From an uncultured Gemmiger sp. (GTDB lineage Bacteria > Bacillota > Clostridia > Oscillospirales > Ruminococcaceae): a stretch of DNA of 51,808 nucleotides. Positions 8,131-15,844 of the stretch are shown here, one piece after another. The stretch is taken from NCBI GenBank assembly GCA_947631565.1, contig CANRLV010000008.1:1-51808 (forward strand), in the 5' to 3' direction. The notes under the pieces are model-generated. The model was given only the letters and a program-made list of their open reading frames with translations, did not search any database and was not told the DNA's origin. A program made the position numbers and the translations under genes. Each line of letters opens with the position of its first letter. The stretch's first letter is position 1.

Positions 8131-8166
8131 TCGAAACCCCACGCTCCTGCGTGGGGTTTCGATTGT
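8131..8166. terminator. Bidirectional terminator between DUF3800 and the response regulator
   Basis: TCGAAACCCCACGC and GCGTGGGGTTTCGA form a perfect 14-bp stem with loop TCCT, directly after the DUF3800 stop and before the convergent regulator gene. Confidence 0.85.
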
Positions 8167-8241
8167 TTGTAGAGGATTTTTCTTTCGGATAAACTGACCG
8201 GCAGCAACTATGCGCAAAGCTGAGCCCAGTGATTTGCCGCG

Positions 8242-9693
8242 TTATTCCGCGCCGGCGCCGCGGGTGGCTGCGGCACGGCGGTATTCGGTGGGGGAGAGAC
8301 CGACAGCCGCCTTGAACACCTTCAGGAAATGCTTGTCATCGGCAAAGCCGACCCGGCGCCCGATCTCATTCACCTTCCAATCTGTTTCGGTCAGCAGCCG
8401 CCGGGCTTCGTCCAGGCGCAGCTTTTGCAGGTAGCTGACAAAGTTTGTGCCGGTGTATTGCTTGAAAAGCAGGCTGAACAGCGAGTAATTCATCGAGACC
8501 TCATTGCTCACCATCGCCATGTTCAACGGCTTGGCATAGTTTTTCTGGATATACTGCACGGCGGTGCGGATCTTCTGTTTGTTCTCGTAGTCGGCAAATT
8601 CCTGCGCGATTTGGGTACAGAACCCGTCCAGCCAGTCACTCAACTCGCCAAGATAGCTCCGGCTGTCCGCAAAGGCCCATACATCGCCAAAGCGGGCCAG
8701 ATCCTCGCCGGTATCCATGATGTTGCGGTAGGTCTCGTGCAGCTCCTTGACGAAAGCGGCGCACAGCTCGCAAAAGCTGTCCGGCGAAAGCTCGCCGCCC
8801 TCCACACGCCGGGCCTCGCCCGTCAGCTGGCGCACCACCTCGGCGGCGCGGGAAAGACCGACCAGGTCCACAAGGTGCTGCGCCGTACAGTTTGGCTTGC
8901 CGGCCGGCGTTTCCCCGCCGGCACGGATGATCGGTTCGCCCTGCCGGATAAAGAACGCCCTTTTCCACGCCGCAAAGGCTTCGGTATGGCAATCGTACAG
9001 GGCCGCGAGGCCGGTTTTTTCCGTGCTGATGCCGACGGGGCCGTCCAGCACAGCCAGCACATCGCTCTCCTGCTGTTTGGGGGCAACGAGCAGCGACAGG
9101 GCGCCGATGTTGTGCAGATGGATCACGCCGGCCGGTATGGTTGAGGGCTCTTTCGGCGCGGCGGCCGTGCAAAGACCAATATACGCCCCTGCCATAAAGC
9201 GGTCCGTGTAACGGGCCAAAAGCTCGCCGCGTTCCTTGCTGCCGGCGTCGCCGTCCAGCATCAGGTAGCGCAAGGCATGGTGATACTGCTGCGTGTCGCT
9301 GCGGCGCTCAGCTTCCGCCTCGGCCAGCAGATCCTCCATCTTTTGCAGGGCCGCGTACAGCTTTTCCCGTTCCACCGGCTTGAGCAGATAGTCCTGCGCA
9401 CCGCCGCGCAGCATGGCAACGGCATAGTCAAAATCGCCGTAGCCGCTGATGACCAGCACCAGCGGCCGGTGCGCCAGGTTGTCCAGTTGGGCGACCAGCT
9501 CCACGCCGTCCATGTGCGGCATACGGATATCGGTGACGAGCACATCCACGGGGCAGCTGCGCAGGATCTCCAGCGCCTCGGCGCCGTCGTGCGCTTCCAG
9601 TATTTCGCCAACCGGCACCGGCGCGCGCTCGATCATCACCCGAATACCCCGGCGGATGAATTTTTCGTCCTCTGCGATCAAAATCGTATTCAT
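8242..9693 (-). CDS. AraC-type response regulator (YesN-like)
   Basis: The 483-residue protein has an N-terminal receiver domain (about 1-120: acidic pocket in IAEDEKFIRRG, phospho-acceptor aspartate in VLVTDIRMPHMDG, conserved lysine in YLLKPVEREKL). A long variable middle follows, then a C-terminal AraC/XylS double helix-turn-helix (about 375-478, ending in the signature VGFADDKHFLKVFKAAVGLSPTEYR). Such regulators pair with YesM-type kinases and usually control carbohydrate transporters. Its ATG overlaps the kinase stop (ATGA, 4-base overlap), so the pair was once coexpressed. The partner kinase is now 5'-truncated, leaving this regulator without its original promoter or phosphate donor. 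Confidence 0.93.
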   Translation of the reverse strand: MNTILIAEDEKFIRRGIRVMIERAPVPVGEILEAHDGAEALEILRSCPVDVLVTDIRMPHMDGVELVAQLDNLAHRPLVLVISGYGDFDYAVAMLRGGAQDYLLKPVEREKLYAALQKMEDLLAEAEAERRSDTQQYHHALRYLMLDGDAGSKERGELLARYTDRFMAGAYIGLCTAAAPKEPSTIPAGVIHLHNIGALSLLVAPKQQESDVLAVLDGPVGISTEKTGLAALYDCHTEAFAAWKRAFFIRQGEPIIRAGGETPAGKPNCTAQHLVDLVGLSRAAEVVRQLTGEARRVEGGELSPDSFCELCAAFVKELHETYRNIMDTGEDLARFGDVWAFADSRSYLGELSDWLDGFCTQIAQEFADYENKQKIRTAVQYIQKNYAKPLNMAMVSNEVSMNYSLFSLLFKQYTGTNFVSYLQKLRLDEARRLLTETDWKVNEIGRRVGFADDKHFLKVFKAAVGLSPTEYRRAAATRGAGAE

Positions 9694-10317
9694 TCAGAAC
9701 TGCCTTTCTGAAGGTCGTCCGCCTTTTCCCGATAGGGCAGGCGCACGGTAACGGTGGTCCCTGCCCCCGGCTGCGAGAAGACCGAGAGCCCATATTGCTT
9801 GCCGTAATTCATTTGGATGCGATCCTGCACGTTTTTCAGCCCGATCCCGTTGCCGGAGGACGAGCGGGTGCGTTCCTCGCCGGAGATCTGCCGGTTCAGG
9901 CGGGCCAGACCTTCCGCGTCAAGGCCGCGGCCCTCATCGACCACGGCGATGGTATAAACGCCGTTTTCACGGTCGATGCGGCCCCGCAGCAGGATGGAGC
10001 TGTCCGCTTCCAGCACACTGGCGCCGTGGACAACGGCATTCTCGACCAGCGGCTGCAGGCTGATTTTGGGCAGCTCCTGCGTAAGCAGCTCGTCCGGGAT
10101 ATCCAGCCGCAGCGAGATCACATAGTCAAACCGCAGGTTCATCAGGGCCAGATAGTTTTCAACGTATTCCAGCTCCTGTGCCAGCGGGACGCCGCCACGC
10201 TCCAGCTTCATGCCATAGCGCAGCAGCTTGCCAAGATGGGTCAGGGCGTCTGCGATCTCGTATTCCTCGTCGATCTCCGCCATCATCTTGATGGCTTCCA
10301 GCACATTGTAGTATAGA
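9690..10317 (-). pseudogene. YesM-like sensor histidine kinase, 5'-truncated
   Basis: Only the catalytic half of a HisKA_7TM/His_kinase-type kinase remains. Reading leftwards it starts at LYYNVLEAIKMMAEID, which corresponds to the family's phospho-acceptor helix (HFLYNTLEAI) just after the histidine. It continues through PKISLQPLVENAVVHG (N box), VVDEGRGLD (G1) and GNGIGLKNVQDRIQ (G2). The membrane sensor, the HAMP region and the phosphorylated histidine are missing. The homology stops at about 10317, exactly where an antisense recombinase fragment begins. The frame stays open further right only because the opposite strand happens to lack stops. It cannot autophosphorylate, though its ATPase domain is intact. 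Confidence 0.85.
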
Positions 10318-10886
10318 TCCAAACCGGATATTCGGTCGAGAAACTGGACGGCATCGTGGAAACGCTGATCGTGGCACTGTTCAAGAGCATCCATCCTGTC
10401 TCGGAGCAGGAGCTGGTTTCTAAGCAGATGGAGCGGCAGCAGAGGGAACAGCGGGCCGCACTCGCACGCCTCAAAGAGCAGAAAGCAAAGAAAGAGAAAG
10501 AACTCGAAAGCTACAAAGGCGAGGTCTACAAAGCCATCCGGGGCGAGAGCACATGGGATAAAGAGCTGCTCAACGAGCTCATCCTTGATACAAAGAAAGC
10601 TCTGCAGGATACCAATACGGAGATCGCTGCCGTGCAGAAAGAGCTGGATGAGCAGGAGCGCACGGCTGCCGAGATTAAGGAACGGTATAACAAGGTGCTG
10701 ACCTGGGTCGAGCTGTTCGAGGGGAGCAGCCTGGAAGGCAAGAAGATGATCGTCTGGCAACTGATTGACAAGGTACGCATCTACCGCGATTATCGCAGCG
10801 AGATTGATCTGAAGGTGGAATTCCAGCAGCTCTGTGAATTGTGGAACGAGGGAAAGAAGGCAAACAAGACGGAGAAGGCTGCCTGA
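10317..10886 (+). pseudogene. Serine recombinase, C-terminal remnant B
   Basis: The reading frame from a stop at 10314 begins TGYSVEKLDGIVETLIVALF, the region after the zinc-ribbon of large serine recombinases. It continues with the long Glu/Lys/Arg-rich coiled coil (about EQELVSKQMERQQREQRAAL to QERTAAEIKERYN) and a C-terminal LIDKVRIYRDYRSEIDLKVEF strand region. The N-terminal resolvase catalytic domain, with its active-site serine, and the recombinase domain are gone. The fragment is fused to the truncated kinase at about 10317 and ends 50 bases from the tRNA-Ala gene. Its C-terminus belongs to a different subfamily from remnant A, so two separate elements have visited this region. Confidence 0.78.
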
Positions 10887-10907
10887 AAGCCGGATATATG
10901 CGGAAAT

Positions 10908-10930
10908 CCCCCGCGGCAAAGCCGCGGGGG
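10908..10930 (-). terminator. Hairpin downstream of tRNA-Ala
   Basis: CCCCCGCGGC and GCCGCGGGGG form a 10-bp stem with a 3-base loop between the tRNA 3' end and the recombinase remnant. The T-run is weak on either strand. Confidence 0.5.
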
Positions 10931-10936
10931 ACCGCA

Positions 10937-11009
10937 TGGACCTGGAGGGATTCGAACCCTTGACCTCTGCGATGCGAACGCAGCGCTCTCCCAACTGAGC
11001 TACAGGCCC
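10937..11009 (-). tRNA. tRNA-Ala (anticodon CGC)
   Basis: The minus strand folds as a 73-base cloverleaf. The acceptor stem is GGGCCTG/CAGGTCC and includes the G3-U70 wobble that identifies alanine tRNAs. The D stem is GCTC/GAGC. The anticodon stem is CTGCG/CGCAG with loop TTCGCAT, giving anticodon CGC for codon GCG. The T arm contains GGTTCGAATC; the outermost T-stem pair is an A-C mismatch. CCA is not encoded. GCG is a frequent codon in this GC-rich genome. Its 3' end faces the recombinase remnant, a position often used by integrating elements. Confidence 0.95.
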
Positions 11010-11029
11010 ATATTCTGGCGACGATGTTT

Positions 11030-11058
11030 AGTTTAATCTATGCGCCGCCAAATGTCAA
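11030..11058 (-). promoter_or_regulatory. Promoter of tRNA-Ala
   Basis: On the minus strand a perfect TTGACA (11053-11058) and TAAACT (11030-11035) are 17 bp apart, about 20 bases upstream of the tRNA 5' end. Confidence 0.75.
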
Positions 11059-11145
11059 GAGGAAAACGGGAGATTTTGTGTGCCGCTTGCTCTTTGTTCC
11101 GGCGGTACCGGCGGGCAAAAATGCGCACGGCGGATGGAAAATGCC

Positions 11146-11174
11146 TTTACAAACAGAACAGATTTTGTTATAAT
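11146..11174 (+). promoter_or_regulatory. Promoter of the Spo0A-like operon
   Basis: TTTACA (11146-11151), a 17-bp spacer and a perfect TATAAT (11169-11174). The following ~130-base leader is AT-rich and carries three TCGA-centred motifs (near 11210, 11250 and 11263), two of which form an inverted repeat TTCGAT/ATCGAA. Confidence 0.82.
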
Positions 11175-11314
11175 CATAATAAACAAACATATATTGCTCC
11201 CAGCGAATAAAATCGAACGCCAAAATCCGTTGCATTTCCGGCGCTGATTCGATATATTGGAAATCGAAGTAGATTTCCTGCATCAGCCGCAGACGCGGCG
11301 TGCGCGCCAGGGAG

Positions 11315-11650
11315 GTGGATCCCATCAAAAACGAATTGTTGGCCGTCTATACGCGTTGCTATTCCGACATACCGCCCTTTCAGCGGCCGGGCTGTACGGA
11401 GTATGCCCTTTGCCGTGCTGAGGGCGTTTTGCGCGTCATCGTGCGCACGCAGCACACGGATGAAGCCGCGATGCGCGCCGCGCAGTGTGAGCTGTGCGGC
11501 GTGGATGGGGTCACGGCCCGCCGCCTGCTGCTGTTTTTGTACGAGAACGCGGTCTCGGTGGAAAACGTCTGCGACCTTTTGCAGGATCTCTTGCCGGCAG
11601 CCGGCGGGCAGGGCACACATCGCCCGTCCGCTGCCGACGCCTTGCCCTGA
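11315..11650 (+). CDS. Small hypothetical protein, first gene of the Spo0A-like operon
   Basis: About 111 residues (NELLAVYTRCYSDIPPFQRPG near the start, LLLFLYENAVSVENVCDLLQ near the end). I do not recognise a family. It is probably soluble and alpha-helical, contains several cysteines (CELCGV among them), and has no membrane segment. AGGGAGG (11309-11315) is a strong ribosome-binding site, but no ATG follows at good spacing: candidates are GTG at 11315 (overlapping the site), a non-canonical ATC at 11324, TTG at 11336, or GTG upstream at 11300. It shares the promoter at 11146 with the response regulator 60 bases downstream, so a role in that pathway is plausible but unproven. Confidence 0.55.
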   Translation: MDPIKNELLAVYTRCYSDIPPFQRPGCTEYALCRAEGVLRVIVRTQHTDEAAMRAAQCELCGVDGVTARRLLLFLYENAVSVENVCDLLQDLLPAAGGQGTHRPSAADALP

Positions 11651-11712
11651 CCGGGATACCGGCCGGGCATGACGGAGAAAACCGCGGCGGCAATGCACGC
11701 CGCGCTGGGAGT

Positions 11713-12486
11713 GTGAAGGACGTGGGCAAGGAAAAGCCGCTTAGCAAGGTGACGGCGCTGCTTGTGGACAGAGATGCGGCCTACCGCAGGACTGTGCAGC
11801 GCTTTGCGGACGAACAGGATCTGGTGGAGCTGTGCGCGGTGACCGCCGATGCGGTGCGTGCGTGGGAGCTGCTGGAAGCCGGGCTGCGCCCGCAGGTGCT
11901 GGTGCTGGACACCGCGCTGCAGGACCCGGACGCCGGCTGGCTGCTGGCCAGGCTCCGGCACGAGCTGCCGGAATGGCACTTTTGGGTGCTGCTGTGCAGC
12001 GTCAACGGTTTGGCGGCGGAAACCGCCCTGCAGGCGTTCCTGCCGCCGGAGACCTACTACACACTGGTCAAGCCCTACCCCATGCCCGACCTGTTTGACC
12101 AGATCTACCGCAACGGCTGCCGTACCGCGGACCTGCCCCGCTACCGCGTGCACCGCTGCCTGGAGGAGCTCTGCTGCCGGCTGCATCTGGGCCCGCGCCT
12201 GAGTGGGGTCAATTATCTGGAACGGATGGTCTGTGAGTTGGTGCTGGGCGATGCCTGGCAGGTCAGCACCGAACAGCTGTACGACCGCATCACCGACAAC
12301 GATTACGTCACCCTGACCGGCATCGCCTCGGCCATACGCCGATTGGCCGAGGCTGCCTGTGCCCGCCATACGCCGCTTTACGCGCAGCTGTGTGAGCGCT
12401 ACGGCAAGCCGGCCGACGCAGTGCTCAGCAATACCGAACTGATCTGGGGCATCGGCGAACAGGTCAGGCAGCGGCTGCAGCTGTGA
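11713..12486 (+). CDS. Diverged Spo0A-like response regulator
   Basis: The ~257-residue protein has an N-terminal receiver with acidic residues in LLVDRDAAYRR, the phospho-acceptor D66 in VLVLDTALQD and the conserved K120 in TLVKPYPMPD. The C-terminal ~120 residues align by eye with the Spo0A DNA-binding domain: LHLGPRLSGVNYLERMVCEL matches the LG-P-x-x-x-GYxYL segment, IASAIRRLAEAACAR matches the recognition helix VERAIRHAIEVAW, and LSNTELIWGIGEQVRQRL matches the NSEFIAMIADKLRL end. The recognition helix is strongly altered, so the DNA target may have changed. GTG at 11713 or 11722 are both possible starts. The gene is followed by a kinase-like ATPase. Confidence 0.75.
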   Translation: MKDVGKEKPLSKVTALLVDRDAAYRRTVQRFADEQDLVELCAVTADAVRAWELLEAGLRPQVLVLDTALQDPDAGWLLARLRHELPEWHFWVLLCSVNGLAAETALQAFLPPETYYTLVKPYPMPDLFDQIYRNGCRTADLPRYRVHRCLEELCCRLHLGPRLSGVNYLERMVCELVLGDAWQVSTEQLYDRITDNDYVTLTGIASAIRRLAEAACARHTPLYAQLCERYGKPADAVLSNTELIWGIGEQVRQRLQL

Positions 12487-12531
12487 GCGGCGGCCGGTCC
12501 CGGCCCGCGACCGGGCCAGAAAGGACAAACC

Positions 12532-13347
12532 ATGGCAAGACCTATCCAATCTTCGCCCTTGGACGAACAAACGCTGCTGCGGCTGCAGGGTGGTGTAAAG
12601 GGGCGCTTCGCCCGCAGCTTCAGCGTGCTGCAGGGCAACGTCGATACGCTGGAGCGATACCTGCAGCGCCACACCAACGGCGCCGTGCAGGACGATACCG
12701 AACCGCTGTTTGAAAGTATTTATGCGCAGATCGATGCGCTGGAGCACCTGAGCACCAACGCCGTCGACCTGCTGAACGGCACCGTGCTGCACGACCCGCA
12801 GCAGCTGCAGCCCATGGATGTGGCGGCGTTCCTGCGCGCCTTCTGTGCCGGCACCAACGAGGAGCTTGCCTGCCGGGGCGCCGGGGCCCACATCACACTG
12901 GACCTGCCCGCCGGGCAGGGGCTGTACCTGCCGGCCAGCGAGGCGCTGCTCAACGCCCTGTTCGTCAACCTGATCACCAACTCGGTCCATGTCCGGCACG
13001 ACACGGTCATCACCGTAAGCGGCGGGCCGGGGAACGTTTTGACCTACCGCGATACCGGCCCCGGCCCGGCGCCGGAGCTGCTGGACATCCTGCGCGGCGG
13101 CGCCGTCAGCCTGGCGCTGCTGCACCGCGGCGGTATGGGTCTGCTGGTGGCCGCGGTCTGCGCGCAGGACCTGGGCTGGCAGCTGGAGCCGGAGGCCGGG
13201 GCGGGCGGCTTTGCACTGGGGATGCATTTGCCGCAGTCACAGCCGGCGCCCGCGGCGGTCCTGTGCAGCGATGCCGGGCAAAGGGCGCTGCAGGACCGCC
13301 TGCGCCGCCTGCTGCGGCGCGAGTTGGCGTATGCCTTGCGCGGCTGA
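12532..13347 (+). CDS. Soluble histidine-kinase-like ATPase
   Basis: The 271-residue protein has no membrane segment or sensor domain. Its C-terminal half is a GHKL ATPase: N box in NALFVNLITNSV, G1 in TYRDTGPGPAPE and G2 in HRGGMGLLVAAVCAQ. The N-terminal helices (SFSVLQGNVDTLERYLQRH) occupy the place of a dimerisation/phosphotransfer domain, but no histidine stands at the usual phospho-acceptor position. It may therefore act as a phosphatase or as a Spo0B-like partner for the upstream regulator rather than as a classical kinase; that is an inference from adjacency. AAAGGAC precedes the ATG, 45 bases after the regulator stop. Confidence 0.72.
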   Translation: MARPIQSSPLDEQTLLRLQGGVKGRFARSFSVLQGNVDTLERYLQRHTNGAVQDDTEPLFESIYAQIDALEHLSTNAVDLLNGTVLHDPQQLQPMDVAAFLRAFCAGTNEELACRGAGAHITLDLPAGQGLYLPASEALLNALFVNLITNSVHVRHDTVITVSGGPGNVLTYRDTGPGPAPELLDILRGGAVSLALLHRGGMGLLVAAVCAQDLGWQLEPEAGAGGFALGMHLPQSQPAPAAVLCSDAGQRALQDRLRRLLRRELAYALRG

Positions 13348-13363
13348 ACGCTTTACAAACGGA

Positions 13364-13398
13364 GCCGCGCGCCCGGTACACAGTACCGGGCGCGCGGC
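13364..13398. terminator. Convergent-gene hairpin
   Basis: A perfect 16-bp stem (GCCGCGCGCCCGGTAC and its complement, loop ACA) lies between the ends of two convergent genes and probably terminates both. Confidence 0.75.
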
Positions 13399-13402
13399 GA
13401 TC

Positions 13403-14158
13403 TTATTGCAGGCCGTTGTACTGTGCGTCGTCCACCGGCTCCAGCCATTCGTTGGAGCCGTTTTCGCCCGGCACCTCCACGGCCAGATGGCTGAACCAAC
13501 TGTCCGGCGCGGCGCCGTGCCAGTGCTTGACACCGGCCGGGATGTTGACGCAGTCGCCCGGCTTCATCTCCACGGCGGGCTTGCCCCACTCCTGATAGTA
13601 TCCGCGCCCGCCGACGCAGATCAAAATCTGCCCGCCGCCCTTGTCGGCATGGTGGACGTGCCAGTTGTTGCGGCAGCCCGGCTCAAAGGTCACGTTGAAG
13701 ATGCCCACCTGCTCCTTGGAGACGGGGGCCAGATAGCTCTGCCCGCTGAAATACTGCTTGAAGCCGTCGTTGGGCGCGCCGATGGGGAAAAGGATGGTCT
13801 GCTGGTAACGGTCTTTGTCCGTCAGGGCCGGCCCGTCGTCCTTCCACACATCCTTGGCCAGCCGGAACACGGCCCACGCCTTGGGCCAGCCGACGTAGAA
13901 GCCGACGTGGGTCACGATGGCGGCGATCTCCGACCGGGTGACGCCGTGGGTTTTGGCGTTTTCCAGATGGTAGACGAGCGAGGAATCGGTGACGCCGGAG
14001 CTCATCAGCGCCACCACGGTCAGGATGCAGCGGGTCTTGAGGTCGATGTCGTGGTTGTTCCAGTTCTCGCCAAAGAGAACGTCGTCGTTGAAATGGGCAA
14101 AATCCGGCGCGAAGCTGCCGAGCTGGTCTCTGCCCGCGGTCTGGGTGATCTTTTCCAT
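13403..14158 (-). CDS. Carboxymuconolactone decarboxylase-like / cupin fusion
   Basis: The 251-residue protein joins two domains. Residues 1-110 are a carboxymuconolactone decarboxylase (CMD/AhpD-like) fold (NDDVLFGENWNNHDIDLKTRC, ALMSSGVTDSSLVYHLENAKTHG), without the CxxC of AhpD peroxidase partners. Residues 135-235 are a small cupin with metal-site histidines in NNWHVHHADKGGGQ and in AGVKHWHGAAPDSW. Fusions of this type are usually annotated as CMD-cupin proteins of redox or quinone detoxification operons; the substrate is unknown. AGGAGG precedes the ATG. It is the last gene of the TetR-regulated minus-strand operon. Confidence 0.87.
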   Translation of the reverse strand: MEKITQTAGRDQLGSFAPDFAHFNDDVLFGENWNNHDIDLKTRCILTVVALMSSGVTDSSLVYHLENAKTHGVTRSEIAAIVTHVGFYVGWPKAWAVFRLAKDVWKDDGPALTDKDRYQQTILFPIGAPNDGFKQYFSGQSYLAPVSKEQVGIFNVTFEPGCRNNWHVHHADKGGGQILICVGGRGYYQEWGKPAVEMKPGDCVNIPAGVKHWHGAAPDSWFSHLAVEVPGENGSNEWLEPVDDAQYNGLQ

Positions 14159-14184
14159 GGTAAAGTTCCTCCTGTGTATGAAGT

Positions 14185-15195
14185 TTAAACTACGTTTCCG
14201 GCCTGTTGCCTGCCGTTCTGCGCCATGACGCCGACCAGCGCATGGGGAACGTACAGCTCTTCCAGGTACGCTATTTCCTCCGGCGTCAGCGCCAGCTCCA
14301 CCGCCCTGGCTGCGCCCTCCACATGGGAGAGCTTTGTCGCGCCCACCACCGGGGCCGTGACCTTGGTCAGCAGCCAGGCGAGGGAGATCTCGGTCATGGA
14401 TACGCCGCGCCTGTCGGCCAGCTCCGCCACGCGGGCGATGATCCTACCGTCCGCCTCGGCCGTGGCATCGTACTTGAATTTCGCGTAGGCATCCTGTTCG
14501 AGCCGTTTGGAGGTCTCGCCGGGGCGCTTGGAGAGCCGCCCGCCGGCCAGCGCGCTGTACGGCGTCATGGCGATGTTCTGGTCGGCGCAGAAGGGCGCCA
14601 TCTCGCGTTCTTCCTCGCGGGCGATCAGGTTGTAATGGCCCTGGATGGAGACGAATTCCGTCAGGCCGTGCTCGCGGGCGTAGAAATTGGCCTTGGCCAG
14701 CTGCCACGCATAGCAGTTGGAGATGCCGATATAGCGCGCTTTGCCGGCCTTGACCGCATCGTGCAGGCCCTCCATGATCTCCTCCATCGGGGTGTGGTAG
14801 TCCCACATATGACAGATATAGAGGTCAACATAGTCCATGCCGAGGTTTGCAAGGCTCTGGTTCAGAGTTTTTTCGATGTGCTTTTGCCCGCTGACGCCGG
14901 CGTCGATCTCGTCCTGGGTGCGGGGCGTGAATTTGGTGGCGACCACGACCTCGCCGCGTTTGGCAAAATCCCGCAGGGCCCGGCCCAGGTACTGTTCGCT
15001 GGTGCCGTTCTGGTAGACGATGGCGGTATCAAAGAAATTGATGCCGAGGTCAAGGCCGCGTTTGATGATCTCGCGGGTCTGTGCCTCGTCCACCGTCCAG
15101 CTGTGCTGCCCCGCGGCGGCGTTGCCGAAGCCCATGCATCCCATGCAGATGCGGGAAACGGTCAGGTCGGAGTTTCCGAGCTTTGTGTATCGCAT
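14185..15195 (-). CDS. Aldo/keto reductase
   Basis: The 336-residue NADPH-dependent oxidoreductase has the complete AKR catalytic tetrad: D56 (NFFDTAIVYQ), Y61, K88 (VVVATKFTP) and H129 (LYICHMWD). The nucleotide-binding end (APVVGATKLSHVEGAARA) is also present. The set resembles the YhdN/IolS-like group acting on small carbonyl compounds. I start it at the ATG at 15195, which has GGGAGG 8 bases upstream; the upstream in-frame start at 15216 lies inside the TetR gene. The stop of the TetR gene is 14 bases upstream, so the genes are cotranscribed. Confidence 0.93.
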   Translation of the reverse strand: MRYTKLGNSDLTVSRICMGCMGFGNAAAGQHSWTVDEAQTREIIKRGLDLGINFFDTAIVYQNGTSEQYLGRALRDFAKRGEVVVATKFTPRTQDEIDAGVSGQKHIEKTLNQSLANLGMDYVDLYICHMWDYHTPMEEIMEGLHDAVKAGKARYIGISNCYAWQLAKANFYAREHGLTEFVSIQGHYNLIAREEEREMAPFCADQNIAMTPYSALAGGRLSKRPGETSKRLEQDAYAKFKYDATAEADGRIIARVAELADRRGVSMTEISLAWLLTKVTAPVVGATKLSHVEGAARAVELALTPEEIAYLEELYVPHALVGVMAQNGRQQAGNVV

Positions 15196-15209
15196 CGTTT
15201 GCGCCTCCC

Positions 15210-15833
15210 TCAGCATCCCAACAGCGCTCTTGCGCAGTTGTAGGTGATTTGGTAAATGGACATAAACACATAATCAACGCCGGCCTGTTCCATGGCCGCG
15301 CGCTGCTTTTCGGTCACATATGTGTAGGGATAGATGCCGAACATGAACGGGAAAAAGGTGTAGATAAAATCCTGCTTTTGCGCCGCGGGCATGGCGGGGA
15401 AGTACTTGTCAAGGCCCGTCTGCACCGTGCGGAGAGCCTCGCCGTACGCGACCTTGAATGCCGCCAGATGCTCCGGGCGGCTGCCGGTCTCCATGTCATA
15501 GTGGTTCATCGACATGATTTTCAAAAGTTGGGCGCGCTCCGCCAGGGAACGTGCCAGCATGGCGGCGAACTCGTCCTTTGTCATCGTCTCGGCCGCGGCC
15601 ATCGCCTTTTGCAGCGAGGCGATCCACAGCTCGTATTCCCGCTGCAGCAGTGCCAGGAAAATTTCCTCCTTGGTCTGGAAATAGTTGTAGATGGAGGTGC
15701 GGGTAAAGCTGGTCGCGCTGCCGATGTCTTTTAAAGTGAGTTCTTTAAAGCTTTTTGTCTGATAGATTTTTTCGCAGGCGTTGATGATCTCTTCCCGGCG
15801 GGCCTGCGTCAGTTCCGGCGAACCTTTTGGCAT
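15210..15833 (-). CDS. TetR-family transcriptional regulator
   Basis: The 207-residue protein has a TetR N-terminal helix-turn-helix (about 8-55; REEIINACEKIYQTKSFKELTLKDIG, then TSIYNYFQTKEEIFLALLQ) and a helical ligand-binding C-terminus. The ATG at 15833 is preferred because AAGGAGG stands 6 bases upstream; the longer version from 15878 would start within the flavin reductase end. It is encoded second in its own operon. Two palindromes over the operon promoter (16432-16444 and 16468-16480) are its likely operators, so autorepression relieved by a small ligand is expected. Confidence 0.92.
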   Translation of the reverse strand: MPKGSPELTQARREEIINACEKIYQTKSFKELTLKDIGSATSFTRTSIYNYFQTKEEIFLALLQREYELWIASLQKAMAAAETMTKDEFAAMLARSLAERAQLLKIMSMNHYDMETGSRPEHLAAFKVAYGEALRTVQTGLDKYFPAMPAAQKQDFIYTFFPFMFGIYPYTYVTEKQRAAMEQAGVDYVFMSIYQITYNCARALLGC

Positions 15834-15844
15834 GCCATACCTCC

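Noticed and set aside
11038-11328. A 96-codon minus-strand frame over the Spo0A-like operon leader (QEIYFDFQYIESAPEM).
   Set aside because: It overlaps the tRNA promoter and the plus-strand promoter, has no ribosome-binding site and no recognisable family.
11670-11717. A 15-codon frame (MTEKTAAAMHAALGV) just before the Spo0A-like gene, possibly a leader peptide.
   Set aside because: No clear ribosome-binding site and no run of regulatory codons; probably chance.
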